64,000 nucleotides of DNA from assembly GCA_028713555.1 (NCBI GenBank), contig JAQTOA010000017.1, positions 1 through 64,000 on the forward strand, given 5' to 3'. Below, one piece after another: positions 25,957-35,400 of the stretch. The notes under the pieces were generated by a model, which saw only the letters and a list, made by a program, of their open reading frames with translations, searched no databases and was not told the origin of the DNA. Every line of letters starts with the position of its first letter. Position 1 is the first letter of the stretch. The DNA comes from Sterolibacterium sp. (GTDB lineage: Bacteria; Pseudomonadota; Gammaproteobacteria; Burkholderiales; Rhodocyclaceae). The translations under genes were made by a program, and so were the position numbers.

Positions 25957-28035
25957 TCACGGGGCAGCGGCTGGCAGCCGGGTCAGCCACAGCTCAAGCG
26001 GTTCCGGCCGGCCATACAGATAGCCTTGATGGATGACCTGGCCGCGCGCGTTGAGAAATTCCGCCTGGCTCTCCGTTTCGACGCCTTCCGCAACCACTTG
26101 CAGATGAAGGTGCTGCGCCACGGCCAGGATGGCTTCCACCAGCGCCGCGTCATTCGGATCGGTGGGCGCATCCTGGATGAAACTTTTGTCGATCTTGAGC
26201 TCGTGGATCGGCAGGCGCTTGAGATAGGAAAGACTGGAATAGCCGGTGCCGAAGTCGTCCATGGAAAAGTGGATGCCCAGCGCCGTCAAGGCCAGCATCT
26301 TGGTGACCACGCCGGCGAAATCGCCAATCACCAGTCCTTCGGTCACTTCCAGCACCAGATGGGCCGGGTCGGCGCCGCTGGCGGCAAGTTGGTGTTTGAC
26401 CTCGGCGAGGAAATCCTCTTTCTGGAAGTGGCGCGGGCTGATATTCACCGACACCCGCAGCGTCCGCCCTTGCGCATCCAGCCTTGCCAGCAGCCGGCAA
26501 ACTTCGGCCAGCATCCAGCGATCAACGGCAACGATCAAGTCGCTGGATTCCGCCAAGGGAATGAACACGCCGGGCGGCACCAAGCCGCGCACCGGGTGTT
26601 GCCAACGCACCAGCGCCTCCGCGCCGACCTGCCGGCCCTGCGCATCCATCTGCGGCTGAAGGTAAACCCGCAACTGGTTCTCTTCCACTGCCAGGCGCAA
26701 TTCGCGCTCCAACTGGTAGCGTTCCTTGATGCTCTCGCCCATGGCCGTCTCGAAGAACACGACGCGACCGCCGCCTTCGGCCTTGGCTTGGTGCATGGCC
26801 ATATCGGCCTGACGCAACACATCGGAGGTGGTTTCCTGTGGCGATTCTGGAAACACGGCGATACCGATACTGGCGTCGAGTCGGAAAACCTCGCCGTCCA
26901 ATGAAATTCCTTCAGCCAGTGCAGCATGCAGTTTTTCTGCCATGGCCAGGGCATCCCGGCCAGCACTATCGCGAACCGCCGAAAGCCGGGGCAGCAAAAC
27001 CGCGAACTCATCGGAATCCAGCCGCGCCAGCAGATCATCCGGATTGAGCGCCGACTTAAGTCGCTCGGCGACGGCTTTCAGCAAGGCATCGCCAAGACTC
27101 AGGCCGCGCACTTCGTTGATGTCCTTGAAACGATCCAGGTCGATTAATATCACTTCGGCATAACTGTTCTCGCGCTGGGTGCTATCCAGGGTCTTCTCCA
27201 ACTCGCGGAGGAACCAGGCGCGGTTGGCCAGGCCCGTCAGCGCATCACGCCAAGACAGGTGCTCAGCCTTCTCCTGGGCTAGCCGGATTTCGCTGAGGTC
27301 GGCGGACAGGGCGATGTATTCGGTAACCTGTCCCGACGCGTTAATCACGCTGCTGATGGTTTGCCATTGGGGGTAGGCCTCGCCGTTCTTGCGCCGGTTC
27401 CAGATTTCACCGGCCCACGCGCCGGTGGCGCGCAGAGTGCGCCACATCTCCTCATAAAAGCCCTGGTCGTGACGGCCCGAGTTGAGAATACGCGGATTAT
27501 TGCCCAGCACTTCCGCCTCGTCGTAGCCGGTAATCCGGCAGAAGGCCGGGTTGACTGCAACAATGCGCCCCTCACGGTCGGTCACCATGATCGCTTCGCC
27601 GGTGGTCTCGAACACCCGGGTGGCGAGCAGCAGGCGCTGTTCCAGCTTGGCCCGGCTAATCGCATAGCGGATCGCACGCACCAAGCCGTCGGTAGTCAGG
27701 TTGCTCTTGAGCAGATAGTCCTGGACGCCCGATTCCAGGGTCAGCAAGGCGAAACCGGTATCGTCGTTACCGGTCAGCACGATCAGCGGCAATGCTCCCG
27801 CCGCCTGGCGTCCGGCAGACACCGTATCCATGCCACTCGAATCGGGCAGCGACAAGTCCAGCAGCAGCACTTCCGGCGGGTTATCCAGCAGTTGTTGGCG
27901 CGCCTCGGCGAGACTGGTCACCCAAGTCACATCGAACTGCATATCGCGGGCCGCGCGCAACGCCTGGCGCACCAGGTGAGCATCGCCCGGATCGTCTTCC
28001 ACCAGCAAAATTCGGCAGGGGGATGGGGTGTTCAT
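25957..28035 (-). CDS. Response regulator with PAS, degenerate GGDEF and EAL domains (likely c-di-GMP phosphodiesterase)
   Basis: First gene of the signalling operon, 692 residues. Receiver at 1-125 (ILLVEDDPGDAHLVRQAL, LLLDLSLPDSSGMDTV), PAS at about 140-260, GGDEF at 270-430, EAL at 440-690. The cyclase motif reads LDSDEF instead of GGDEF, so synthesis is unlikely. The EAL domain keeps [31 protein letters not shown] and the KxD motif, so degradation is expected. The receiver and PAS are close paralogues of the GGDEF protein at the other end of the operon, giving an opposing synthesis/degradation pair. Confidence 0.9.
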   Translation of the reverse strand: MNTPSPCRILLVEDDPGDAHLVRQALRAARDMQFDVTWVTSLAEARQQLLDNPPEVLLLDLSLPDSSGMDTVSAGRQAAGALPLIVLTGNDDTGFALLTLESGVQDYLLKSNLTTDGLVRAIRYAISRAKLEQRLLLATRVFETTGEAIMVTDREGRIVAVNPAFCRITGYDEAEVLGNNPRILNSGRHDQGFYEEMWRTLRATGAWAGEIWNRRKNGEAYPQWQTISSVINASGQVTEYIALSADLSEIRLAQEKAEHLSWRDALTGLANRAWFLRELEKTLDSTQRENSYAEVILIDLDRFKDINEVRGLSLGDALLKAVAERLKSALNPDDLLARLDSDEFAVLLPRLSAVRDSAGRDALAMAEKLHAALAEGISLDGEVFRLDASIGIAVFPESPQETTSDVLRQADMAMHQAKAEGGGRVVFFETAMGESIKERYQLERELRLAVEENQLRVYLQPQMDAQGRQVGAEALVRWQHPVRGLVPPGVFIPLAESSDLIVAVDRWMLAEVCRLLARLDAQGRTLRVSVNISPRHFQKEDFLAEVKHQLAASGADPAHLVLEVTEGLVIGDFAGVVTKMLALTALGIHFSMDDFGTGYSSLSYLKRLPIHELKIDKSFIQDAPTDPNDAALVEAILAVAQHLHLQVVAEGVETESQAEFLNARGQVIHQGYLYGRPEPLELWLTRLPAAAP

Positions 28036-28121
28036 ATTCTGTTCAGCATGTTCTCAGGCAGCAGCCAGTGAGAGGCTTTCCCGGTCGCCACCCGATGGAA
28101 TATAAGCTCCACCGGCAAGAG

Positions 28122-28149
28122 GCGATATACCTGAAACCCTGTATATCGC
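28122..28149. promoter_or_regulatory. Inverted repeat upstream of the signalling operon
   Basis: GCGATATAC and GTATATCGC are perfect 9-bp inverted arms separated by a 10-bp spacer. The centre lies about 100 bp upstream of the receiver-PAS-GGDEF-EAL start. Spacing and symmetry suit a dimeric regulator binding site in the promoter of the 19.6-28.0 kb operon. The binding protein is unknown. Confidence 0.45.
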
Positions 28150-28212
28150 AATACTCATAAATAAGTATTTTCCGAAAGCATAGTGGCGGGTCGATCTCAT
28201 TCAAAGACACCA

Positions 28213-28233
28213 CCCTCCCATTCAAAAGGAGGG
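28213..28233 (-). terminator. Possible weak terminator after the DUF349 gene
   Basis: CCCTCC and GGAGGG form a 6-bp stem with a 9-base loop 35 bp after the minus-strand stop of the DUF349 gene. There is no T-run after it, so it may equally be a chance dyad. Confidence 0.25.
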
Positions 28234-28267
28234 CCGGGATGGGGATAAGGAAAGAGAGGTATCAAAT

Positions 28268-30820
28268 TCAGCCTGATGACTTGCGAATCTTGTCGCCATC
28301 GGCCAGCCTCATCCGCAGAATGGCGTCCATGCGTTGCCGCTGCGGCTCATCAACAGCCGCCGGGGTGGCATGCCAGGCAATGATCAGTTGGTCCAGGTCC
28401 ACTTCGGTCGATGAACTCTTGCGGAATCTTTGTTGCAGCAGTTCAAGATGCCGTGCTCGGCGCGATGCGTCCTGCGTATCCGGCGAATCCAGGCCAAGCG
28501 CAATTTCCAGGTCCAGCAGCAGCCCTTCCCTGACTTGGAGTCCCTCGGCAAGCGTGGCCGCCTTGGCGCCAGGCGCATCGGCAAGACGTCGGGCCAGTGC
28601 TTGTTCGAACTTTCCTGGTAAACGGGGAAGATTCCGCCAAGTCGCCTGTGCTTCAAGGATCAGGTTTTCCAGTGATATGCCGGAGACGGCTGCGCTTTCG
28701 AGCTGTTCGGCAATCGCCATCTTCTGTGCCATCAGTTCGTAGGGCGTGCGACGTTGCCGCGCTTGCAAATCCAGTTCCGCCAGCCGCTGCCGTTCTTCCT
28801 CGGCGCGCAGGGCACGTTGGGCGGCGTGCTGGGCCTTTTCTTCGGCCCGCCGCGAGAAAATCGCATCGCAGACGCCGCGAAATTTTTGCCAGAGTTTCTC
28901 CTGTTCGGCACGGCCTAGCCTGACGCTGCCCGCCTCGTCCCGCCAGCGATGCTGGAGCGCCTTCACTCCCTCGATCGCGCGCCGCAGGTTGGCATCTTCG
29001 CGCAAGCTTTCCGCGTCGGCGATCAGTGCTTCGCGCCGGGCGACTTCCCGACTCCGGGCGGCGTCTACGCTCGCGTCCAGTCCCGCAAGAATCGCCCCGA
29101 AGCGTTTCTGCAAAATCCGCTCGTCACGCCGATCCGCCGCCGGCGCTGCACGCCAGGTGACGCACAGCTCTTGACGCATGGTCTGGATGACCTGGAGATC
29201 CGCATGTTCCCAGTTGATCTGGACAAACCAGTTTTCCCATTCGAGACAGCGTTCCTCCTTGGCCAAACGGGCCGCGCTGCGTTGGGCTGCCAACTCGGCA
29301 CGGTAAGCCGCTACCGGCGCATAGGCTTGCTCAAGCGCGGCATCGAATTGTTTCCAGAGCTTGTGATTGGCGGCGCCGGGAACATCCATGCCTTTCCATT
29401 GCTTGCGGAGTTCTGCAATGGCGCCGGATAAAGCGGCGACATCGGGATTTCCCTGGGCGAGTTGCTCCGCCTTGGCGATCAACTGCTGCCGCGCCTGATC
29501 GGATCCCCAGCGCGCCCAGCCGCGCAATTGCAGCAGTTGAGCGCGAGCGCGACCGAGTCTTTGCGAGAGGGCAGGCGACAGTCCGGCTACGGCGGGATTT
29601 CCGGGCAGACCAATTGCAAGCTCTAGCTTGATCGCCTCCGCCAGGTGGCCTTGTTCGAGGGCGGCTTCCAACAGGTCGAGGTGCTTTTGCAACGCGGCGC
29701 GGTCGATCGGCGGTGCGACCGCAGGCGACGTCTGCGCCTCCTGCGCCTCCTGCGTCTTCTGCTCCTTCTGGGCCTTCTGCGCCGCCTTGTGCAGAGCGGC
29801 TTCCCAGCGCGATTGCAAATCCGCTTGCAATTGCAAGTTGTCTGGTTTGGCCAGAGCGGCCCAGGCGGAGATCGATTCCTGGGTCAGCGGCGCTTCCTGC
29901 GCATGCGTGGCGAGGAATGCCTCGGCCTGACGCAGACGCCGCAAATCTTCAACGGCTTGCGCCATGCGGGTTTCGCTTTCGCCCAGCAGGCGCTGCAAAG
30001 ACTTCAAATCCTTGTGTCCGGCAAGCCACGCTGGCCACTCAGCGCAGGCATCCGCCAGTTCGCTCCAGCGGCTTTGCAAACGCGCGCACTGCTCTTCCTG
30101 CAAGGGATGCTCCAGTTCGTCAGCCAAGGTCTGCGCCTCTGCCTGGCGTGCATGCAATCGCTGCCGAGCGCGTGATTGCTCCTGTAGGCGCGCCTTGAGT
30201 TGATCGAACAGCTCGCTACAATGCCCGTGGCCGACAGAGCCCAGTTGAGTCAGCTCCCTTTCCAGTTCCGCCAAGCGTGCTGCCGGTACCGGGTCGGAAA
30301 CCCGCAGGCTTTCAAGCTCGCGTTCCAAGATGTCGGCACGGGCCGCATTATCGCTGGCTGCTTGCCGCTTACGCAAGGTAGTCATGCAATGCCGGTAGAC
30401 GCCTTTGTCTTTGAGGCGGCTGGCTTCGGCTGCACGCTCCAGTGCCGCCTTAGATTCCAGACGCACTGCTGCAGCGCGTCGCACTTCCGCAAAACGAGCG
30501 TGAAGCGCCACCTCGACCAGACTATCGTCGCCCTTCAGATCGGCCAGCCATGCCAGGGCGGTGGCCTGGTCGGCCAACTGAATCACGGCGGCGACGCGCA
30601 CCTCGGCGGATTCATCGGCCAGCGGCGCTTGTTTCGTCTGCGCCAAGGCCGCACCAAGATCCCGCTCCAGCCGTTCGCGCTCCTCCTGAGCATGCGCTTG
30701 CGTCAGGCGTTGCCTGAGCTGCTGCGCATCAATCGCCGGGGGCACGGAAACTGCACGCGTGACCAGAGTAGCCGCCTTAGCCGGACTTTGATTACGTAGA
30801 ATTTTTCTCAACCAGTTCAC
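28268..30820 (-). CDS. DUF349 domain-containing protein
   Basis: An 850-residue, highly charged, mostly helical cytoplasmic protein. The N-terminal 200 residues are HEAT-like (DESAEVRVAAVIQLADQATA, HARFAEVRRAAAVRLESKAA). Later parts carry several DUF349 repeats recognisable by Trp-centred helices (WKGMDVPGAANHKLWKQFDA, LQHRWRDEAGSVRLGRAEQE). Relatives occur as single large genes in Beta- and Gammaproteobacteria; their biochemical function is not established. It is monocistronic, with 270 bp upstream and no linked partner. Confidence 0.85.
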   Translation of the reverse strand: MNWLRKILRNQSPAKAATLVTRAVSVPPAIDAQQLRQRLTQAHAQEERERLERDLGAALAQTKQAPLADESAEVRVAAVIQLADQATALAWLADLKGDDSLVEVALHARFAEVRRAAAVRLESKAALERAAEASRLKDKGVYRHCMTTLRKRQAASDNAARADILERELESLRVSDPVPAARLAELERELTQLGSVGHGHCSELFDQLKARLQEQSRARQRLHARQAEAQTLADELEHPLQEEQCARLQSRWSELADACAEWPAWLAGHKDLKSLQRLLGESETRMAQAVEDLRRLRQAEAFLATHAQEAPLTQESISAWAALAKPDNLQLQADLQSRWEAALHKAAQKAQKEQKTQEAQEAQTSPAVAPPIDRAALQKHLDLLEAALEQGHLAEAIKLELAIGLPGNPAVAGLSPALSQRLGRARAQLLQLRGWARWGSDQARQQLIAKAEQLAQGNPDVAALSGAIAELRKQWKGMDVPGAANHKLWKQFDAALEQAYAPVAAYRAELAAQRSAARLAKEERCLEWENWFVQINWEHADLQVIQTMRQELCVTWRAAPAADRRDERILQKRFGAILAGLDASVDAARSREVARREALIADAESLREDANLRRAIEGVKALQHRWRDEAGSVRLGRAEQEKLWQKFRGVCDAIFSRRAEEKAQHAAQRALRAEEERQRLAELDLQARQRRTPYELMAQKMAIAEQLESAAVSGISLENLILEAQATWRNLPRLPGKFEQALARRLADAPGAKAATLAEGLQVREGLLLDLEIALGLDSPDTQDASRRARHLELLQQRFRKSSSTEVDLDQLIIAWHATPAAVDEPQRQRMDAILRMRLADGDKIRKSSG

Positions 30821-30956
30821 TTGCCGACTCCAGGATGCCTGCCACGTTTATAGAGGCTTGATCATAGCACGGAGAATTTTGGCAAAATGTCCCAAACAGC
30901 CGGCCTCGCAATGGATTCGAAGCAACGACACCCAACCGGCGGAATTGTATTTCGCG

Positions 30957-30970
30957 TTGACCTTGGTCAA
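30957..30970. promoter_or_regulatory. 14-bp perfect palindrome between the DUF349 and lipoprotein genes
   Basis: TTGACCTTGGTCAA is a perfect palindrome in the 270-bp divergent region, about 135 bp from either start codon. Its left half also reads as a -35-like TTGACC. It could be an operator shared by both genes; no binding protein is identified. Confidence 0.3.
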
Positions 30971-31090
30971 CCATGCTCGGAACATACCGACTAGTATATT
31001 CGACCGACATTCGATTCTTTATGCGCCCGGGATTTTAGCTGCCCATCCGGGAACCGGGTAATCCGAAAAATCTCCTGAAGGGAGCATGCC

Positions 31091-31609
31091 ATGAGGAAAT
31101 ATTCTGCTGCCGCCATCATCGCCACCCTGACGCTCGCCACTGGCTGCGGAGGTTCCGCGGTGTACAAGGGGGAAGCTTTCAAGGAGGAATCCCCGTACCG
31201 GAGAAATCTCAATGTTTCGGCGCAAAAAGCCTGTGAAGCTGCGCAACTGGCCATGCTCAGCCAGGCTTACCGAATCAGCCATAACGAAGCCACTGACATT
31301 CGCGGCCAGAAGGATTTCCAGCCAGACGATGAGGTCAATGTCACCATTGAACTGAACGTCATATGCAAGGACGTACCCCCCGGTTCAATCATTTTTGCCA
31401 ACGCCGTGCAAACAAAATATGAGTTGAAGAAAAGCGCCAAAACGACCAGTGTAGGCATTCCCTCGGTGGGTTCAATTTCCATGCCTTGGGGAAAAACCGC
31501 CGAATCCCTGGTCAAGGTCGGCGGCGAAACGATTTCCGACGAAGACTATTACGCCCGCTTTTTCACGCTGGTCAAAAACATTCTGGAGCCACCGCAAAAA
31601 AAGAAGTAA
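31091..31609 (+). CDS. Putative lipoprotein, DUF2242-like
   Basis: A 172-residue secreted protein with a signal peptide ending in the lipobox TLATGC, so probably anchored in a membrane facing the periplasm. The body (VSAQKACEAAQLAMLSQAYR, NEATDIRGQKDFQPDDEVNV) resembles DUF2242 proteins of Betaproteobacteria, which have no known function. The C-terminus ends in a basic PPQKKK. A good site (GAAGGGAGC) precedes the ATG. Conservation of the QKxFQPD-like segment is recalled rather than checked, so the family call is moderate. Confidence 0.7.
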   Translation: MRKYSAAAIIATLTLATGCGGSAVYKGEAFKEESPYRRNLNVSAQKACEAAQLAMLSQAYRISHNEATDIRGQKDFQPDDEVNVTIELNVICKDVPPGSIIFANAVQTKYELKKSAKTTSVGIPSVGSISMPWGKTAESLVKVGGETISDEDYYARFFTLVKNILEPPQKKK

Positions 31610-31772
31610 GGCGCTAACCTGGGTGTGAGTTCCATTACAATGCGACGGGGCTGGTGGTTTCTGGACGCTTCGGGTTGAATTGCCTGGTCCGGACAAATTA
31701 CAGAACGTCGATAGCCCAGCCCGGGCGTTGAGTCCGCCCCCGTTCGATGAGCTAATCCACGAGAAACCGATA

Positions 31773-31967
31773 ATGAAAAGTGATTCTCCCCGCGCGGCAT
31801 GGATAATCTATCCCGAACGGGAGTTCCGCCTCGACAAAATCGCCACAGCTTCCGGCACCCATTGCGGCAATGGCATTGCCGTGCTCAATGTCAGCGGCAA
31901 TGAAGCGACGTTGGAAGACGGTTCGGCAATTCCATATGCCGGCTGCAAAAAGGCGGGCAACTCGTGA
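31773..31967 (+). CDS. Small hypothetical protein (64 aa) coupled to the DUF1178 gene
   Basis: A 64-residue protein from the ATG at 31773 with two or three cysteines (THCGNG, YAGCKK) and no signal peptide. Its stop overlaps the GTG start of the following gene by 4 bp (GTGA), which strongly suggests that it is translated and coupled to it. A longer in-frame start at 31680 would add 31 unconvincing residues without a ribosome-binding site. No family is recognised. Confidence 0.6.
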   Translation: MKSDSPRAAWIIYPEREFRLDKIATASGTHCGNGIAVLNVSGNEATLEDGSAIPYAGCKKAGNS

Positions 31968-32383
31968 TTGTTCTCAATTTGAGTTGCAGCAATAGCCATA
32001 GCTTCGAGGGCTGGTTTGCCTCGCTTGAGGAATTTCAGCGTCAGGCCGAGGTGCATCAGATAACCTGTCCGCATTGCAATAACGCCATCATTACCAAGTT
32101 GCCGTCCGGTTCGCATGTCAGGCGAGCCGCGCCCGAGAAAACCCCGGACTTGGCAGGGTCGGAAACCAGCCAGGCCAAGATCCTGACAGCCTTGGAAGAT
32201 TTGTTACGCGACAGTGAAAATGTGGCTTCGCGGTTTCCCGAGGAAGCCAGGAAAATTCACTACGCTGAAGCCCCTCCGCGCCGCATTCATGGAACAGCAT
32301 CGATCGATGAGGTCCATGCCTTGTTGGATGAAGACATCGCCGTGGTGCCCTTGCCGAATCTGCTGCGCAAGGATATTCACTGA
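31964..32383 (+). CDS. DUF1178 family protein
   Basis: A 139-residue cytoplasmic protein that begins at GTG with MIVLNLSCSNSHSFEGWFAS, the diagnostic start of DUF1178. CPHC follows at about residue 35, consistent with a small zinc-ribbon-like metal site. The family is widespread in Proteobacteria and of unknown function. It overlaps the preceding small gene by 4 bp and is followed at once by a strong hairpin. Confidence 0.85.
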   Translation: MIVLNLSCSNSHSFEGWFASLEEFQRQAEVHQITCPHCNNAIITKLPSGSHVRRAAPEKTPDLAGSETSQAKILTALEDLLRDSENVASRFPEEARKIHYAEAPPRRIHGTASIDEVHALLDEDIAVVPLPNLLRKDIH

Positions 32384-32389
32384 TCAGCC

Positions 32390-32418
32390 AATTCCCACCG
32401 GCTTTGCCGGTGGGAATT
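32390..32418. terminator. Strong bidirectional hairpin between DUF1178 and nifJ
   Basis: AATTCCCACCGGC pairs perfectly with GCCGGTGGGAATT around a TTT loop, a 13-bp stem lying between two converging genes. It starts 7 bp after one stop and 12 bp from the other. No long T-run follows on either side, but the position supports a shared terminator. Confidence 0.7.
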
Positions 32419-32429
32419 GACATCTGCTA

Positions 32430-35400
32430 CTACGGCTTCTGAGTTCCAGATTCATCCGCGCCAACGGAGGCCAACTGCTCATAATGTGCATAGCGGTCAT
32501 CCACCATCTTCTGGATCTCTGCCAGCTTGGACTCGACATCCTTGCTCTTTAGCACCTCGCGGAAGCGCGTCTCGGTTGAAGCGAACGCCTTGTAGGGAAT
32601 CGATGGGCGCTTGGAGTCCATCTGCATCGGGTTCTTGCCCTCGGCGGCGAGGCGCGGATCGAAGCTGAACAGCGGCCAGTGGCCGGAATCGACGGCCAAC
32701 TGCTGCTGGTTGATATTATTGCTGAGGTCGAAACCCTGCTCGCGGCAGGGGCTGTAGGCGATGATCAACGATGGGCCATCGTAGGACTCGGCATCGATGA
32801 AGGTTCTCAGGGTATGCACGTCCTTGGCGCCGAAAGCAACCCGTGCGACATAGACATTGCCATAGGTCATCGCAATCTGGGCCAGATCCTTTTTGCCGGT
32901 CGCCTTGCCCTTGGCGGCAAACTTGGCGACGGCGCCGAAGGGCGTGGACTTCGAGGCCTGGCCGCCAGTATTGGAATAGACCTCGGTATCGAGCACCAAA
33001 ATATTCACGTTGCGTCCCGAGGCAATCACGTGATCCAGGCCAGAGAAACCGATGTCATAGGCCCAGCCGTCGCCGCCCATGATCCAGACGCTCCGCTTTA
33101 CCAGCGCGTCGGCCACGCTGACCAGTTCTCGCGCTTGCGGCGAATTGATGCCCGCCAAGAGCCGCTTGAGTTCGCCGACGCGTTCCTGCTGCTGATGGAT
33201 GCCGGCTTCGCTGAACTGGTCGGCATTGAGCAGGGCTGCGGACAATTCCTCGCCGATTTCCTTACGAAGATGCCCGATCAGTTCGCGTGCATATTCATTC
33301 TGCTTGTCTATGGTGACACGGAAGCCCAGGCCGAACTCGGCATTGTCCTCGAACAGCGAGTTCGACCAGGCCGGGCCGCGCCCCTCGGCATTGGCGGTCC
33401 ACGGCGTGGACGGCAAATTGCCGCCATAAATCGATGAACAGCCGGTGGCATTGGCCACCACCATGCGATCGCCGAAAAGCTGGGTGGCCAGCTTGACATA
33501 GGGCGTCTCGCCGCAGCCCACGCAAGCGCCGGAAAACTCGAACAGCGGCTGGGTCAGCATGGCGCCCTTCATGGTGGTCAGCTTGATCTTCTCGCGATCG
33601 TACTCCGGCAGCCCGAGGAAAAACCCCCAGTTGTCTTTTTCCTGTTCCTTGAGCGGCCCCACAGGAGCCATCATCAGCGCCTTGCGAGTCGGATCCTTCT
33701 TGTCCGCGGCGGGGCAAATCTCGACGCACAAGCCGCAGCCGGTGCAGTCCTCAGGCGATACCTGATAGGAAATATGCAGGCCGGCCTCGAATTCCTTGCC
33801 CTTGATCGGCACATGCTTGAAGGTCGACGGCGCCGAAGCGGTCAGATTGGCGGGAAACGCCTTGGAGCGGATCGCCGCGTGCGGGCAGACGAACGGGCAC
33901 TTGCCGCAGTGTATGCACAGTTCCTCGGTCCATACCGGGATTTCTTGCGCCAGATTGCGCTTCTCGAATTTGGTGGTGCCATGGGGGAAGGTGCCATCCG
34001 CCGGGAACAAGGACACCGGAATACGGTCGCCGCGGCCGGCGATGATCTCGCCGGTGACTTTGCATACGAACTCCGGAGAATCGGCGGCTACCGGCGGAAA
34101 TTTAATGATCTCGCTGGTCGCTGCGGCAGGAATGCTCACCTCGTGCAGGTTCGCCAGCGCCTCGTCGATGGCGTGGTAATTCTTCTCGACGACTTCCTTG
34201 CCGGATTTGCCGTAGGTCTTGAGCACCGCCCTCTTGATGGCGTCGATGGCATCGGTTCGAGGAATCACATTCGAAATCGCGAAGAAACAGGTTTGCATCA
34301 CGGTATTGGTGCGCGAACCCATGCCGGCCTTGCGGGCCACGGCGTAGGCGTCGATGGTGAAGAACTTCATCTTCTTGTCGATGAACTGCTGCTGCATGCG
34401 GCGCGGCAGCGTCTGCCAGACCTTATCGGGGGCAGCCGTCGAATTCAGCAGGAACACGGCGCCTTCGGCAGCCACATCGAGAATATCGTAGCGCTGCAAG
34501 AATGCTTCGACGTGGCAGGCAACGAAATTAGCCTGGTTGTCGCCGATCAGATAGGACGAGCGAATCGGCTGGCTACCAAAGCGCAGATGGGAAATGGTCA
34601 TGGCGCCGGCTTTCTTCGAGTCGTATACGAAGTAACCCTGGCAGAACTGGTCGGTCTCCTCGCCGATGATCTTGATCGAATTCTTGTTGGCCGAGACCGT
34701 GCCATCGGAACCGAGGCCGTAGAACATGGCGCGCACCACGCCTTGCCCGGCGTCCACGCTGAAGTTCTCATCCCAATCGAGGCTGGTATGCGAGAGGTCG
34801 TCGTGGATGCCGACGGTAAACTGTTTTTTGGGTTCCGGCTTGGCCAGCTCGTCGAACACCGCCTTGATCATGCCCGGAGTGAACTCCTTGGAGGACAGGC
34901 CATAGCGGCCACCGACCACGCGCGGCAGGGTGGTGAAATGCGAGTCGCCCGCGCCAAAGGCTTCGGCGATGGCGACCAGCACGTCCTTGTAAAGCGGCTC
35001 GCCGTCGGCGCCGGGTTCCTTGCAGCGATCGAGTACGGCGATCTTCTTTACCGTGGCAGGCAGCGCCGTCAACATGGCGTGCGGATCGAAAGGCCGATAC
35101 AAACGCACCTTGAGCACGCCCAGCTTTTCGCCACGCGCATTCAGGTGCTCAACCACTTCTTCGGTGGCGGTGGCGCCCGATCCCATGATCACGATGACGC
35201 GCTCGGCATCCGGTGCGCCAACGTATTCATAAAGCCGGTATTGACGCCCGGTGAGGGCGGCAAACTTGTCCATCTGCGCCTGCATGATGCCGGACATTGC
35301 CGCGTAGAACGGATTGATGCTCTCGCGCATCTGGAAAAATACATCCGGGTTCTGCGAGGTGCCGCGCACCACCGGACTCTCCGGCGACAGGGCACGGGCG

